64,000 nucleotides of DNA from the NCBI GenBank assembly GCA_026936335.1, contig JAPMXV010000075.1, forward strand, positions 124,001-188,000, read 5' to 3'. This document shows, piece after piece, positions 51,179 through 62,213 of this stretch (positions are counted from its first letter, which is position 1; every line of letters begins with the position of its first letter). Below the pieces are notes generated by a model. The model did no database searches, had not been told where the DNA came from, and worked only from the letters and a program-made list of their open reading frames with translations. The translations under genes and the position numbers were made by a program. This DNA is from Mantamonas sphyraenae. Its lineage: Eukaryota > CRuMs > Mantamonadidae.

Positions 51179-53229
51179 ATGGGCTTAAACGTACATCAGT
51201 GGTTGGAATTGTTGCAGAGCGGGGACCATGGGCGGATTGTGGAAGCTTTGGAGGATCAGGGAACGGTGAGTAGGCGGAAAGAAATCGGGAGGGCGTTTTG
51301 GGTGAGCGTGACGTTGATCGTCGCACCAGAAGAAGGGAAGGAGGGATGGGAGTAGGGTGGATGTGATGGTGAGTACGCAGGGTGGAACGTGTGTTGACAC
51401 GGCACACACAGAAATTGGACCTTGCACGTGGGGACCTGGGAGACAAAGAAGCAGCGGCACTCGCGCGGGCACTGGCTCAGAACAGCAGCTTGCAGACCCT
51501 GGACCTCAACAACAACACCATCGGGGCAGAAGGCGCCGCAGCACTGGGGCAGGCACTAAGTGAGAACAGCGGCTTGCAGACACTGATTCTCTGGGACAAC
51601 GGCCTCGGGGACGAAGGAGCAGCAGCGCTTGGGCAGGGACTGATTGATAACACCGCCTTGCAGACGCTGGACCTTGAGAACAACAGCATCGGGGACAAAG
51701 GCGCAAGAGCAATGGGGCAGGCACTGAGTAGGAACAGCTGCTTGCAGACACTGAACCTGGGAATCAACTGCATCGGGCCAGAAGGCGCAGCAGCACTGAC
51801 GCAGGCACTGTGTGAGAACACCACCTTGCAGACGCTGGACCTCGGAAACAACAGCATTGGGGCAGAAGGCGCAGCAGCGCTGACGCCGGCACTGAGTGAG
51901 AACACCGGCTTGCAGACTCTGTACCTTAGTAGCAACAGCATCGGCGACAAAGGAGCAGCCGCACTGGCGCAGGGACTGAGGGAGAACCAGAACTTGCAGG
52001 CACTGAGCCTCTTCTACAACAGCGTCGGAGCAGAAGGAGCGGCAGCACTGGGGCAGGCTCTGAGTATGAACAGCAGCTTGCAGACACTGAACCTCGGCTG
52101 GAACAGTTTCGGGGCGGAAGGCGCAGCAGCACTGGCGCAGGCACTGAGGGAGAACCAGAGCTTGCACACACTCATCCTCAGCTCGTGCGGCACTGGTGCA
52201 GAGGGAGCAGCAGCACTGGGGCAGGCGCTGAGGGAGAACAACAGTTTGCAGACTCTGAATTTTGGAAACAACAGTATCGGTGACGAAGGGGCCGCAGCAC
52301 TGGGACAGGCTCTGAGTAGGAACAGCAGCTTGCGGACACTGTACCTCAGCCTTAACAGCATCGAGGACGAAGGAGCAGCAGCACTGGGACAGGCACTGAG
52401 TGAGAACAGCTGCTTGCAGAAAATAGACCTCGCAAACAACAGCATCGAGGCAGAAGGCGCAGTAGCACTGGCGCAGGGTCTGAGCAAGAACAGCAGCTTG
52501 CAGACACTGAACCTCAGTACCAACACCATCAGGGCAGAAGGAGCAAAAGCGCTGGCGCAGGCACTGGGTGAGAACAGCACCTTGCAGATGCTGAGTCTCA
52601 GCTTCAATCCTACCGGGGACGAAGGAGCAGTAGCACTGGCTCAGGCATTGAGTGAGAGCAACAGCTTGCAGACACTTGACCTCGGGAACACCAGCATCAG
52701 GACAGAAGGTGCAGCAGCGCTTGCTCAGGCGATGGAGGGCAATCGCTCCTGCTGGAAGATTGAAGGCGTTCGCAATGACGCGTTGCAGTCGCTGTTGGAG
52801 AGGAACATGGAGAATCACGTGGAGTTTGTGGAGTGTGGGGATGTGGAGACGATGAGAGAGTTGTGGGAATGGGGTGTGCCTGTGGACACGTTTGCAGGGG
52901 ATGAGGGGGAGGAGACTGCGCTGGAGAGGGCTGTGAAGGGTGGGGATGAGACGATTGTGGATGTGTTGCGGGCGTGGGGTGCGACGCCGAGGATGGAAAC
53001 GGTGGAGATTGTGAGGAAGGGAGGGTGGAGGAAGGCGTGGCATTGGATTGGATGGGGTGGGCAGGTGGATGAGGCGATGGAGGTGGCGCTGGTGATGAAT
53101 GGGGAGGAGAGGGAGGCGATGTTTGAATGTGGAGGGATGGAGGCGTATGAACCGACTGCACAGTGGATGACACTGCCGGATGAGGTGATGGAGAGGGTGA
53201 TTGGGTGGATGGGGAGGGGTGGGTGGTGA
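51179..53229 (+). CDS. LRR-ankyrin-like tandem paralogue 1 (16 LRRs)
   Basis: Exon 1, 51179-51265 (29 residues, MGLNVHQWLELLQSGDHGR, phase 0, GTGAGT donor); exon 2, 51412-53229; 634 residues. Exon 2 opens KLDLARGDLGDKE and contains 16 ribonuclease-inhibitor-type LRRs of 28 residues each (L.TLDL..NSIG.EGAAALGQAL.EN.S). From about residue 473 comes the family C-terminal domain: RSCWKIEG, a helical linker, two ankyrin-like units (VECGDVETMRELWEWGVPVD ...), WHWIGWGGQVDEA, and a final LPDEVMERVIGWMG. No signal peptide, TM, NACHT or kinase is seen, so it is probably an intracellular recognition or scaffold protein. The exon-1 assignment rests on the same arrangement in all five copies. Confidence 0.88.
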
Positions 53230-55316
53230 TGGCGTCGCGGAATGAAGAAGTTGGTTGAGTGTGTGGTTGTGAGGGAAATGGGCAAGCAATGAAAACCAGC
53301 ATGAGGAGTAAAAGGCGGTGCTACACACCCGTGTTTGTTGTTCACCACCTGTACAGACAGGACCATCGGGGTCCCAGTAATTACGCTCCAAGCACAACCG
53401 GCGAGTCCTCTTGCTTGGTAGTGTCGTCACTGCACATGCGGAGAAGGTTCCTCATTTGGACACCCCACACACCATGCGCGTTCACTCGTGTTCCATAGCG
53501 GGATTGTCCTCTTCTGAGTCTGCCCTCCACCGTCCTCCGTCCCCGTTGTTGGGTGAGGGAGGGTCGTTGGGATGGGATGGGGGGTTCACCCACCCTCCAC
53601 CATACCCCTTCCACGTACCCAGTCCCATCTTCTTCGTTGTCATTGTCGTTGTGGTTGTGGTTGTGATTGCAACTTGGCGCGTTGCACGTCGACGTGGCCA
53701 CCTGCTTCCTGATGCTGCTACGGTTGTCCCCCTTTCATCCTCCAACCAGCGCCTCCATGCTGCGTCCGCTTCTGGCTTGCCAAAGCCCATGTCCGATGGA
53801 CACTGGAAGGGATCCCACAGAACATGTCCCGGGGGGGAGGGGGGGTTCCTGGAGACGCGCCCACACACTCGCACCCTCCTCACGTCCACCACGCAAACAC
53901 CCTGTGTTTCTCTTCATGGGTGGATGCACACGTTCTGCGGTTTGTCCATCCCTTTGTTCTCCCTCTGTGGCGACTTCTCTCTCCTTGGATCGGGGCGAGC
54001 AGCGCCGTTTTCACGCGCGTACTTTCCACGTGTCACATACACGCCTGTGCGTGCGTGGCTTCCCTTTGGCTTCGGACTGGGTTGACCTAGCCTTGTCCCA
54101 ACTGGTCAAGAGGTTGTTCTCGCGTGCGTGCGAGTTGTGGCTGCAGCCACAGAGGCGACTTGAGGGTGCGTCTGAACCGCGAGAACAAGCTGGAGCGCAC
54201 GGGCCGCCAAAAGCGTGACGTGTGCCACGGAGGACATCCGAGATACGGCTGGGGATGATGCCATGGGCCCCTCAGACGTGGAATTGGTGCATCTGTCCGG
54301 TTCCAAGGTGTGCTAAGGCGCCCATGGTGTTGAACGTGGCCTCGGTTGCCGGGCGTGTCGACGGGCGCCTTGGTCGCCGTCTGCCAGAATCCCATCACAG
54401 AGGCAGGGAGGACATTCGAACCGACTTTGACGACAGTACGCCACCGCACGTGTGTTTGTGCATGTGTTGGTGCAACGTCATTCTCACTACTGTTCCACGA
54501 TGTTGGAGGGGGGCGGGAACTCCGGTGGCTGAAAACGCGCACCTCGGCGGGTGGGTGTGTGCATGTGTCCCCAGGACCACAACTTCAGTGAGGGTACACA
54601 CACATACACGGGTCTCCCAATGGACGAAGCTGGTGATGTGTGTTCCCATCTGCGACCATTTCAAGTGCGATGTGAAACGCCTCGCTTTTCGGACCCACCA
54701 GTGGATGATTGAGAACGTGTGGGTGGCAGAGGCGCCACCAGTGCGGTCGCGACGGATGAACGGGTCATGCCAGGCGAAGCTTTGGTCTCTGTTGAGTCTC
54801 ACGTGCAGCTCCGGGATTTTCCTGACTCGAAGAGGTGGAGAAAAAAGAACGCCGTTCACATTTTGGGAACGGATGATGGACCCCGAACATTATGAGTCAA
54901 CCCGAAGGTAGCAGCCAAAAGCGCAACTCAACGGAGGAGGAGGACCAACGTGTCAGAGAAGAATTTTCCTGCCGAGTCTATCACGTGTGTCATGGGTGAC
55001 ATGGTGGACATGGATGCACAGGAGAGAATTCAAGATTCCCGGAGGAGTGGGAGTTGGGAGTGTGCAGCGTACGGGGAGAGGATACCGGGCGGGAGAAACG
55101 GAGCGTGGCGGTGAAGGCGCCGAACGACGCAACGCATCTTGGAATTGGTGACATCGAACAGGAATCTCAGGGTAAGTGAGGTGGCTGGGTGGAGAACACA
55201 CGGCTGGTGGGCTGTTGAGGGGAGGAATGGAAGGGGGCGGTCGCTGTGGGAGGGAGAGTGGGCGGGTGGTGCCCACGACGCTCACAACGGAGAGCAGACA
55301 CAGATTGGGTACACAG
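53230..55316. other. 2.1-kb spacer inside the LRR cluster
   Basis: Contains moderately long reading frames on both strands (e.g. 53411-54085 +, with a Val-rich run from GTTGTG repeats; 54222-54911 +), but none with a recognisable domain or the codon pattern of its neighbours. An inverted repeat of 11-base arms (TTGTTCTCGCG, 54114-54124; CGCGAGAACAA, 54178-54188) encloses a 16-base palindrome TGTGGCTGCAGCCACA (54136-54151). I make no gene call. Confidence 0.5.
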
Positions 55317-56376
55317 ATGAATACCGATTGGAATGATCTGCTGAAGAACGGGGACCATGCACAGATTTGTAGTGCACTGGAGGCAGCGGGAGAGGTAGGC
55401 TGGGACCGGAACACAAGGAAGAGCGGGAAAGAAGTGGGTGAAGGGCAACAGTGGAGTGTGTGCTGACACGACACGTGGGCCACAGCGGCTGCGCATTAAT
55501 TGCATGTATCTAGGGGACGACGAGGCAGTAGCGCTTGCCAAGGCGCTGGGGAAGAACACCAGATTGCGGACACTCGACCTGGGCTTCAACAACATTGAGG
55601 ACGAAGGAGCAACAGCGCTGGGACAGGCACTGAGTGAGAACAGCAGCTTGCAGAGACTGGACCTCAGGGCAAACAGCATCGGGGCAGCAGGAGCAGGAGC
55701 AGTGGCGCACGGACTGAGTGCGAACCGCAGCTTGCAGACGCTGTACCTCTTCAGGAATTCGATCGGGGCAGCAGGAGCAGCAGCACTGGGGCAGGGTCTG
55801 AGTGAGAACAGCAGCTTGCAGACACTGCACCTCGGCTGGAACAACATCGGGGACAAAGGTGCAGCAGCACTTGCTCAGGCGATAAAGGGCAATCGGTCGT
55901 GCTGGAAGATCACCGGCGTTCGCAATGACGCGTTACAGTCGCTGTTGGAGAGGAACATGGAGAATCACGTGGAGTTTGTGGGGTGTGGGGATGTGGAGAC
56001 GATGAGAGAGTTGTGGGAGTGGGGTGTGCCTGTGGACACATTTGCGGGAGAGGGGGGGACGGAGACTGCGCTGGAGAGAGGGGTGAAGGGAGGGGACGAG
56101 GGGTTGGTTGAGGTGTTGCGGGGATGGGGTGCGAAGCCGATGATGGAAACGGTGGAGTTGGTGAGGAAGGAGGGGTGGAGGAAGGCGTGGCATTGGATTG
56201 GGTGGGGTGGACAGGTGGATGAGGCGATGGAGGTGGGGTTGGTGATGAACGGGGAGGAGAGGGAGGTGATGTTTGAGTGTGGAGGGATGGAGGCGTATGA
56301 ACCGACTGCACAGTGGATGACACTGCCAGACGAGGTGATGGAGAGGGTGATTGGGTGGGTGGGGAGGGGATGGTGA
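55317..56376 (+). CDS. LRR-ankyrin-like tandem paralogue 2 (5 LRRs)
   Basis: Exon 1, 55317-55394 (26 residues, MNTDWNDLLKNGDHAQ); intron of 91 bases with GTAGGC donor and GCTGACACG branch-like site; exon 2, 55486-56376; 322 residues. It is the shortest member, with an opening RLRINCMYLGDDE and only five LRRs, yet the C-terminal ankyrin-like/LPDEVMERV domain is complete and nearly identical to paralogues 1 and 3. Loss of LRRs without loss of frame fits unequal exchange in whole 84-base units. It is not obviously a pseudogene. Confidence 0.86.
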
Positions 56377-56402
56377 GTGGGGAGGGGAGGTGCGGAGAGG
56401 CG

Positions 56403-56664
56403 AATGTAGGTGGACAGTTTTTGAACAGTGATATGTGTGTGTGTGTGAGGTGGACGCGGGATGTGAAGGCGGCGACGAAGAGGCTGAGCGCTCCTTGTCC
56501 TCTATGCGCGGGTACAACAACGCATATTGCATACAGACAGTTTTGAACAGTCATCAGGTAGGGAGGGGCGGGGGCATCGGGGACTTGTGCCCGTGTATAG
56601 ATGGGATAGAGAGATAGTAACGAGAGGAATCAGGAGAGGCTGACAATCATGGGATACAGGAAAT
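56403..56664 (+). repeat. Duplicated 5' flank, copy B
   Basis: Near-identical counterpart of 50931-51178. It lies between the stop of paralogue 2 and the ATG of paralogue 3. A GT-rich run near 56434-56444 is the main difference. Confidence 0.85.
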
Positions 56665-58789
56665 ATGGGCTTAAACGTACATCAGTGGTTGGAATTGTTG
56701 CAGAGCGGGGACCATGGGCGGATTGTAGAAGCTTTGGAGGATCAGGGAACGGTGAGTTGGCGGAAAGAAATCGGGAGGGAGTTTTGGGTGAGCGTGACGT
56801 TGATCGTCGCACAGGGAAGGAGGGATGGGTGTAGGGTGGATGTGATGGTGTATACGCAAGATGGAACGTGTGTTGACACGGCACACACAGAAATTGGACC
56901 TTGCACGTGGGGACCTGGGAGGCAAAGAAGCGGTGGCACTTGCGCGGGCACTAGCTCAGAACAGCAGCTTGCAGACCCTGGACCTCGCAGACAACCCCAT
57001 CGGGGTAAAAGGCGCAACAGCACTTGGGAAGGCACTGAGGGAGAACAGCGGCTTGCAGACACTGGACCTCAGCCACAACAGCATCGGGGCAAAAGGCGCA
57101 GCAGCATTGGGGCAAGCACTGTGTGAGAACATCAGCCTGCAGACGCTGGTCCTCAAAAACAACAGCATCGGGAAAGAAGGAGCAGCAGCACTGGGGCAAG
57201 GACTGAGTGAGAACAGTACCTTGCAGACACTGAACCTCGGAAAAAACAGCCTCGGGGCAGAAGGCGCAGCAGCACTGGCAAAGGTACTGGGTGAGAGCAG
57301 TAGCTTGGAGACACTGAATCTCGACAGCAACAGGATCGGGGCAGAAGGAGCAGCAGCCCTGGGGCAGGCACTGAGGGAGAACCAGAGCTTGCAGACACTG
57401 GGTCTCACCAAGAACAGCATCGGGGCAGAAGGCGCAGCCGCGCTGGGGCAGGCACTGAGGGAGAACCAGAGCTTGCAGACACTGGGTCTCACCAAGAACA
57501 GCATCGGGGCAGAAGGCGCAGCCGCGCTGGGGCAGGCATTGAGTGAGAACAGCAGCTTGCAGAAACTGGGTATCAGCGACAACAGCATCGGGGCAGAAGG
57601 TGCAGGCGCGCTGGGGCAGGCACTGAGTGAGAACAGCAGCGTGCAGAATCTGGATATCAGCCGCAACGGCATCGGTGGAGAAGGAGCAAAAGCTCTGGCG
57701 CGGGCACTGAGTGAGAAAAACAGCTTGCAGTTTCTGGAGCTCTCTAGCAACAGGATCGGGGCAGACGGAGCAGCAGCACTGGCGCAGGCACTGGCTGAGA
57801 GCCGCAGCTTGCAGATACTGGACCTCGGCTGGAACAGCATCGGGACAGAAGGTGCAACCGCACTTGGGCAGGCACTGAGTGAGAACAACAGCTTGCATAC
57901 ACTGATCCTCAGCCGCAACAGCATCGGGGCAGAAGGAGCCGCAGCACTGGCGCAGGCACTGAGTGAGAACAGCAGCTTGCAGACACTGAACCTCAGTACC
58001 AACACCATCAAGGCAGAAGGAGCAGCAGCACTGGGGCAGGCACTTTGTGAGAACCAGAGCTTGCAGAGACTGAACCTCGGAAACAACAGCATCTTGGCAG
58101 AAGGAGCCGCAGCACTGGCCCAGGGACTGGGGAAGAGCAGCAGCTTGCAGACCCTGAACCTTAGTACCAACAGCATCAAGGCAGAAGGAGCAGCAGCACT
58201 GGGGCAGGCACTTTGTGAGAACCAGAGCTTGCAGACACTTTACATCAACTTCAACAGCATCGCGGACAAAGGAACAGCAGCACTGGCCTTGGCGATGGAA
58301 GTCAATCGGTCGTGCTGGAGGATCGATGTCGTTGGCAATGGAGCTTTGCGGTCGCTGCTGGAAAGGAACATGGAGAATCACGTGGAGTTTGTGGAGTGTG
58401 GGGATGTGGAGAAGATGAGAGAGTTGAGGGAGTGGGGTGTGCCTGTGGACACATTTGCGGGAGAGGGGGGGACGGAGACTGCGCTGGAGAGAGCTGTGAA
58501 GGGTGGGGATGAGGAGATTGTGGAAGTGTTGCGGGCATGGGGAGCGAAGCCGAGGATGAAAACGGTGGAGATGGTGAGGAAGGAAGGGTGGAGGAAGGCG
58601 TGGCATTGGATTGGATGGGGTGGGCAGGTGGATGAGGCGATGGAGGTGGCGTTGGTGATGAATGGGGAGGAGAGGGAGGCGATGTTTGAATGTGGTGGGA
58701 TGGAGGCGTATGAACCGACTGCACAGTGGATGACACTGCCGGATGAGGTGATGGAGAGGGTGATTGGGTGGGTGGGGAAAGATGTGTGA
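56665..58789 (+). CDS. LRR-ankyrin-like tandem paralogue 3 (17 LRRs)
   Basis: Exon 1, 56665-56751, encodes the same 29 residues as paralogue 1; intron of 139 bases; exon 2, 56891-58789; 661 residues. It has seventeen 28-residue LRRs. Units 7 and 8 are identical at DNA level, and a two-unit block (about 57965-58130) is repeated with few changes at 58133-58250. The C-terminal domain matches the family and ends LPDEVMERVIGWVGKDV. With its duplicated flank and exon 1, it is clearly the closest relative of paralogue 1, although the LRR arrays differ in order and sequence. Intracellular localisation is inferred from the lack of targeting signals. Confidence 0.88.
57371..57538 (+). repeat. Exact tandem duplication of one 84-bp LRR unit
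   Basis: Bases 57371-57454 and 57455-57538 are identical over all 84 positions, each encoding one LRR with LGLTKNSIGAEG. Zero divergence means a very recent event. Confidence 0.97.
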
Positions 58790-60393
58790 ATTGTTCCGTT
58801 CATTCAAGGCGGTGGTGTTTGGAGGAGGAGGGCAAGGGATTGGAGAGGCGTTGAAGAGTGGAATGAATGGAAGGTGATGTGGGGTGATGCGGCCAATGAG
58901 GGTGTGCAGTGTCGTTGGGTTGGAGTTTGGGCAGTCAAGGGATCGTGTGGGAGAAGGGAGTGACGGCATGGGTGACAATGGCGCTGATGGTGGGTTGCAC
59001 CTGCCTGGAGATGAGGTTGTGGCATGGTGATGGGAACGAGGGAGGCCAACACACAGCCGCTAACAGAGCCTCTGGTCGCTTTGACAGTCGTCTCTGGGTG
59101 TTCCTTCTCTGTGAAGTGGATACCATGGGACTGTCGCTGATGATGCATTGGCCTTTGGTGACACCGTGGCTGTATGGATGACACCAGCGAAGTAGAAACT
59201 CCGCCTGTGGGAGGATCAACGCACACAAAACCTGCCCTGTGTCGGCGCACAGCCCTCGTTGGATCCTAAGACCAAGCTTGTAGACGAGTCCACGGGAAAC
59301 ACACGCACAGACGCAGTTTCGTGTTTGGGGTGATTTTGGTGGAGAGCGGCTGGTTGTTGGCCATGTCGACAATGGTCGGAAAGTGGCGAAAAGTGGAATG
59401 AGGGTCATTGGGGTGTGGTTGATGTGTGGAGGGCAGAGACCGAGGCTGAGGGCATGGGACGGCCTGTGGTGCGAGCAGGGGGGCGGCAAAGGTGCGGGTA
59501 CTCGGCCACCGCCTGAAACCAGCTGCGTGAGTTTCTGCGACACTGCTCACGAATGCACAGCCTGACTGTGGTAAAAGTGTGCTTGGGAAGTGTGTGGGTG
59601 ACTACACACAGGTGCAAGAGGTGGGCGTGGTGATCGAGGGGGTGTGTGGTCCGTGGGAGGGCGGTTTGTGGCGCAGGAAGGCGGCGAGGTGCGGCTGGGC
59701 TGGCAAGGCGACAAGCAAAAACGACGCCACGACCACCACCAGGCACATTTTTCATCGAATTTGGGGAACTTGGCGCAGAGGTGGAATGGGAGGATGAGGC
59801 CTGTTGCGTGTGTGGGAGGAGGATGTGTCTGCGACAAAATCACCTCCGGGTGGCAAGGGGAGAGGTCATGGGGCCGCAGTGCAGCAAGGTGGGCGATGAC
59901 GCAGACTCAAGAGAAGGAAGCAGGTGGAGAGTCAGCAGTGTCATACGCAGCAGATGCCAGTGGGGTGGGAGAGCGTGCGCTTGTCAAAGCACAACAAACA
60001 CAACTGACAAAAGGAGATGGACGAACAAGGTGAGTTGACGACGTAGTGGGGTCGATGTGTTGTTTGCCATTGGTTGGTGGGTGTGTGTTGGGACAGCGTG
60101 CAACCAGCTCTTCCGTTTTGGCGTGAGGAAGGAGGCCGGTTGGCGCGTGAGAACCTGGTGGCGAGGATCGTCGTGCTGCCCCCCAACGCACCATAGCAGG
60201 CAACGCTTGGGGTGCACAGAGTACTTGGCCAGTGCAGCAGCAACATGCGCCGCAGCTAACAACCGGCACATGCTCACAGATTCAGACTCTGAAGGTATGG
60301 AGACCATGCAGAGGAGAAAGGGAGCTGGGCAGAGGGAAAGTTGGTGCACACACGCTCACAACGGGCAAAGCAGGCGAAGTGAACATCCTGAAA
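58790..60393. other. 1.6-kb spacer between LRR paralogues 3 and 4
   Basis: No recognisable gene. Frames of 90-130 codons exist (58909-59181 +, 59646-60038 +, 58935-59543 -) but lack domains, and their starts are arbitrary. The last stretch before paralogue 4 shares ACGCTCACAACGG with the region just upstream of paralogue 2, so part of the 5' flank is common to those two. Confidence 0.5.
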
Positions 60394-62138
60394 ATGGATG
60401 ATGATGACTGGGCGGCGTTGCTGCGGAGTGGGGATCATGAACGGATTTGTCGGGCACTGGAGGCAGAGGGAGAGGTGGGTTGTGACTGGGACGCGTGGCC
60501 GTGTTGCACGTCAAGAAGCGGATAAAGGGAAACTATGGAGTGTGTGTACTGACACGTGGAACACAGTGTTTGTGTATTCGTAGCCAGTTTCTGGGTGACA
60601 ATGAGGCAGCCGCACTGGCGCAGGCACTGTGTGGGAAGTGCAGCTTGCAGACACTGGACCTCAGTGACAACAGTATTGGGGACGAAGGAGCAGCAGCACT
60701 GGCGCAGGCACTGAGTGAGAACACCAGCTTGCAGACACTGAAGCTTGGTTCCGGCAGCATCGGGAACTTAGGAACAACGGCACTTGCGCAGGCACTGATT
60801 GAGAACAGCAGCTTGAAGACTCTGCAAATCAGCACCAACAGCATCGAGGACGAAGGAGCATCCGCACTGGGTCAGGCATTGTGTGAGAACAACAGCTTGC
60901 AGACTCTGGATCTCAGCCACAGCAGCATCGGTGGCAAAGGAGCGGCAGCAGTGTTCCAGGCCCTGAGTTTGAACAGCAGCTTGCAGACGCTGATCATCAG
61001 CTGGGATGGCATCGAGGCAGAAGGAGACGCAGCACTGGGGCAGGCTCTGAGTGAGAACAGCAGCTTGCTGACATTGGACCTCATCGACGACAGCATTGGG
61101 GACGATGGAGCAGCAGCACTGGCTCAGGGACTGAGTGCGAACAGCAGCTTGCAAACTCTATACGTCGGCCACAACTGCATCGGGGACGGAGGAGCAGCAG
61201 CACTGGCTCAGGGACTGAGTGAGAACACCAGCTTGCAGACACTGGACCTCATCAACAACTGCATCGGGGACGATGGAGCAGCAGCACTTGCTCGAGCATT
61301 GAGTACGAGCAGCAGCTTGCAAACACTATACCTCTGGAAAAACAGCATCGGGGACGATGGAGCAGCAGCACTGGGGCAGGCACTGAGTGAGAACAGCAGC
61401 TTGCAGGCTCTGGACCTCAACAGCAACAGTATCGGGGCAGAAGGAGCAGTAGCACTGGGGCAGGCACTGAGTGAGAACAGTAGCTTGCAGACTGTGGAAC
61501 TCAGCTACAACAAAATCGGGGTCGGAGGAGCAATAGCACTGGCGCAGGCACTCAGTGAGAACAGGAGCTTGCAGAAACTGCACCTCAGAGACAACAGCAT
61601 TGGTGGAGAAGGAGCAGCGGCACTGGCGGAGGCGATGCGTGGCAATCGGTCGTGCTGGAGCATCGTTTATGACCACGATCGGGCTTATCAGTCGTTGTTG
61701 GAGAGAAATAGGAAACATCACGCAGAGTTTGTGGAGTGTGGGGATGCGGTGAGGATGGCTGAATTGAGGAAGTGGGGTGTGCCTGTGGACACCTTTGCAG
61801 GGGAGAGTGGGAAGGAAACTGCGCTGGAGCGAGCAGTGAAGCGAGGGGACGAGAGGATTGTGGAGGTGTTGCGAGCATGGGGTGCGACGCCGAGGACGAA
61901 AACGGTGGAGATGGTGAGGGAGGAAGGGTGGAGGAAGGCGTGGCATTGGATTGGGTGGAGAGGACAGGTGGATGAGGCGATGGAGGTGGCATTGGTGATG
62001 AATGCGGAGGAGAGGGAGGTGATGTTTGAGTGTGGAGGGATGGAGGAGTATGTGGAGGAAGGAGGGTGGGAAGGGTGGGTGACACTGCCAGATGAGGTGA
62101 TGGAGAGGGTGATTGGGTGGGTCGTGGTGGCTGGGTGA
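60394..62138 (+). CDS. LRR-ankyrin-like tandem paralogue 4 (13 LRRs)
   Basis: Exon 1, 60394-60474 (27 residues, MDDDDWAALLRSGDHER, phase 0, GTGGGT donor); intron of 92 bases with ACTGACACG branch-like site; exon 2, 60567-62138; 550 residues. Exon 2 opens CLCIRSQFLGDNE, aligning with KLDLARGDLGDKE of copies 1 and 3. Thirteen LRRs follow. Its C-terminal domain is more diverged: VYDHDRAYQSLLERNRKHHAEF, WGVPVDTFAGESGKE, then an insertion YVEEGGWEGW before TLPDEVMERVIGWVV. The exon 1 reading frame is open further upstream, but the ATG at 60394 gives the N-terminus that matches its paralogues. Confidence 0.86.
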
Positions 62139-62213
62139 GGTGGGGAATGAACACCACTGGTTTGTGTCTGCGCAAAGTCTTCCCAGCATCCTTGCGCACC
62201 CAAACCAACCACC

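Noticed and set aside
50929-51273. Open frame across the duplicated 5' flank of paralogue 1
   Set aside because: The copy at 56435 has a stop before exon 1, and the conserved MGLNVHQW peptide is in a different frame, so the flank is better explained as promoter/5' UTR.
53411-54085. 225-codon plus-strand frame with a Val-rich TM-like run
   Set aside because: The hydrophobic run comes from a GTTGTG low-complexity tract, and the rest lacks domain features or typical codon use.
54330-54440. tRNA-like B box (GGTTCGAAT on the minus strand)
   Set aside because: The flanking bases cannot form a T-arm stem, and no acceptor or anticodon arm could be drawn.
59646-60038. 131-codon frame with two Cys pairs upstream of paralogue 4
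   Set aside because: It is a single isolated frame with no recognisable zinc-binding pattern, and overlapping frames are equally open.
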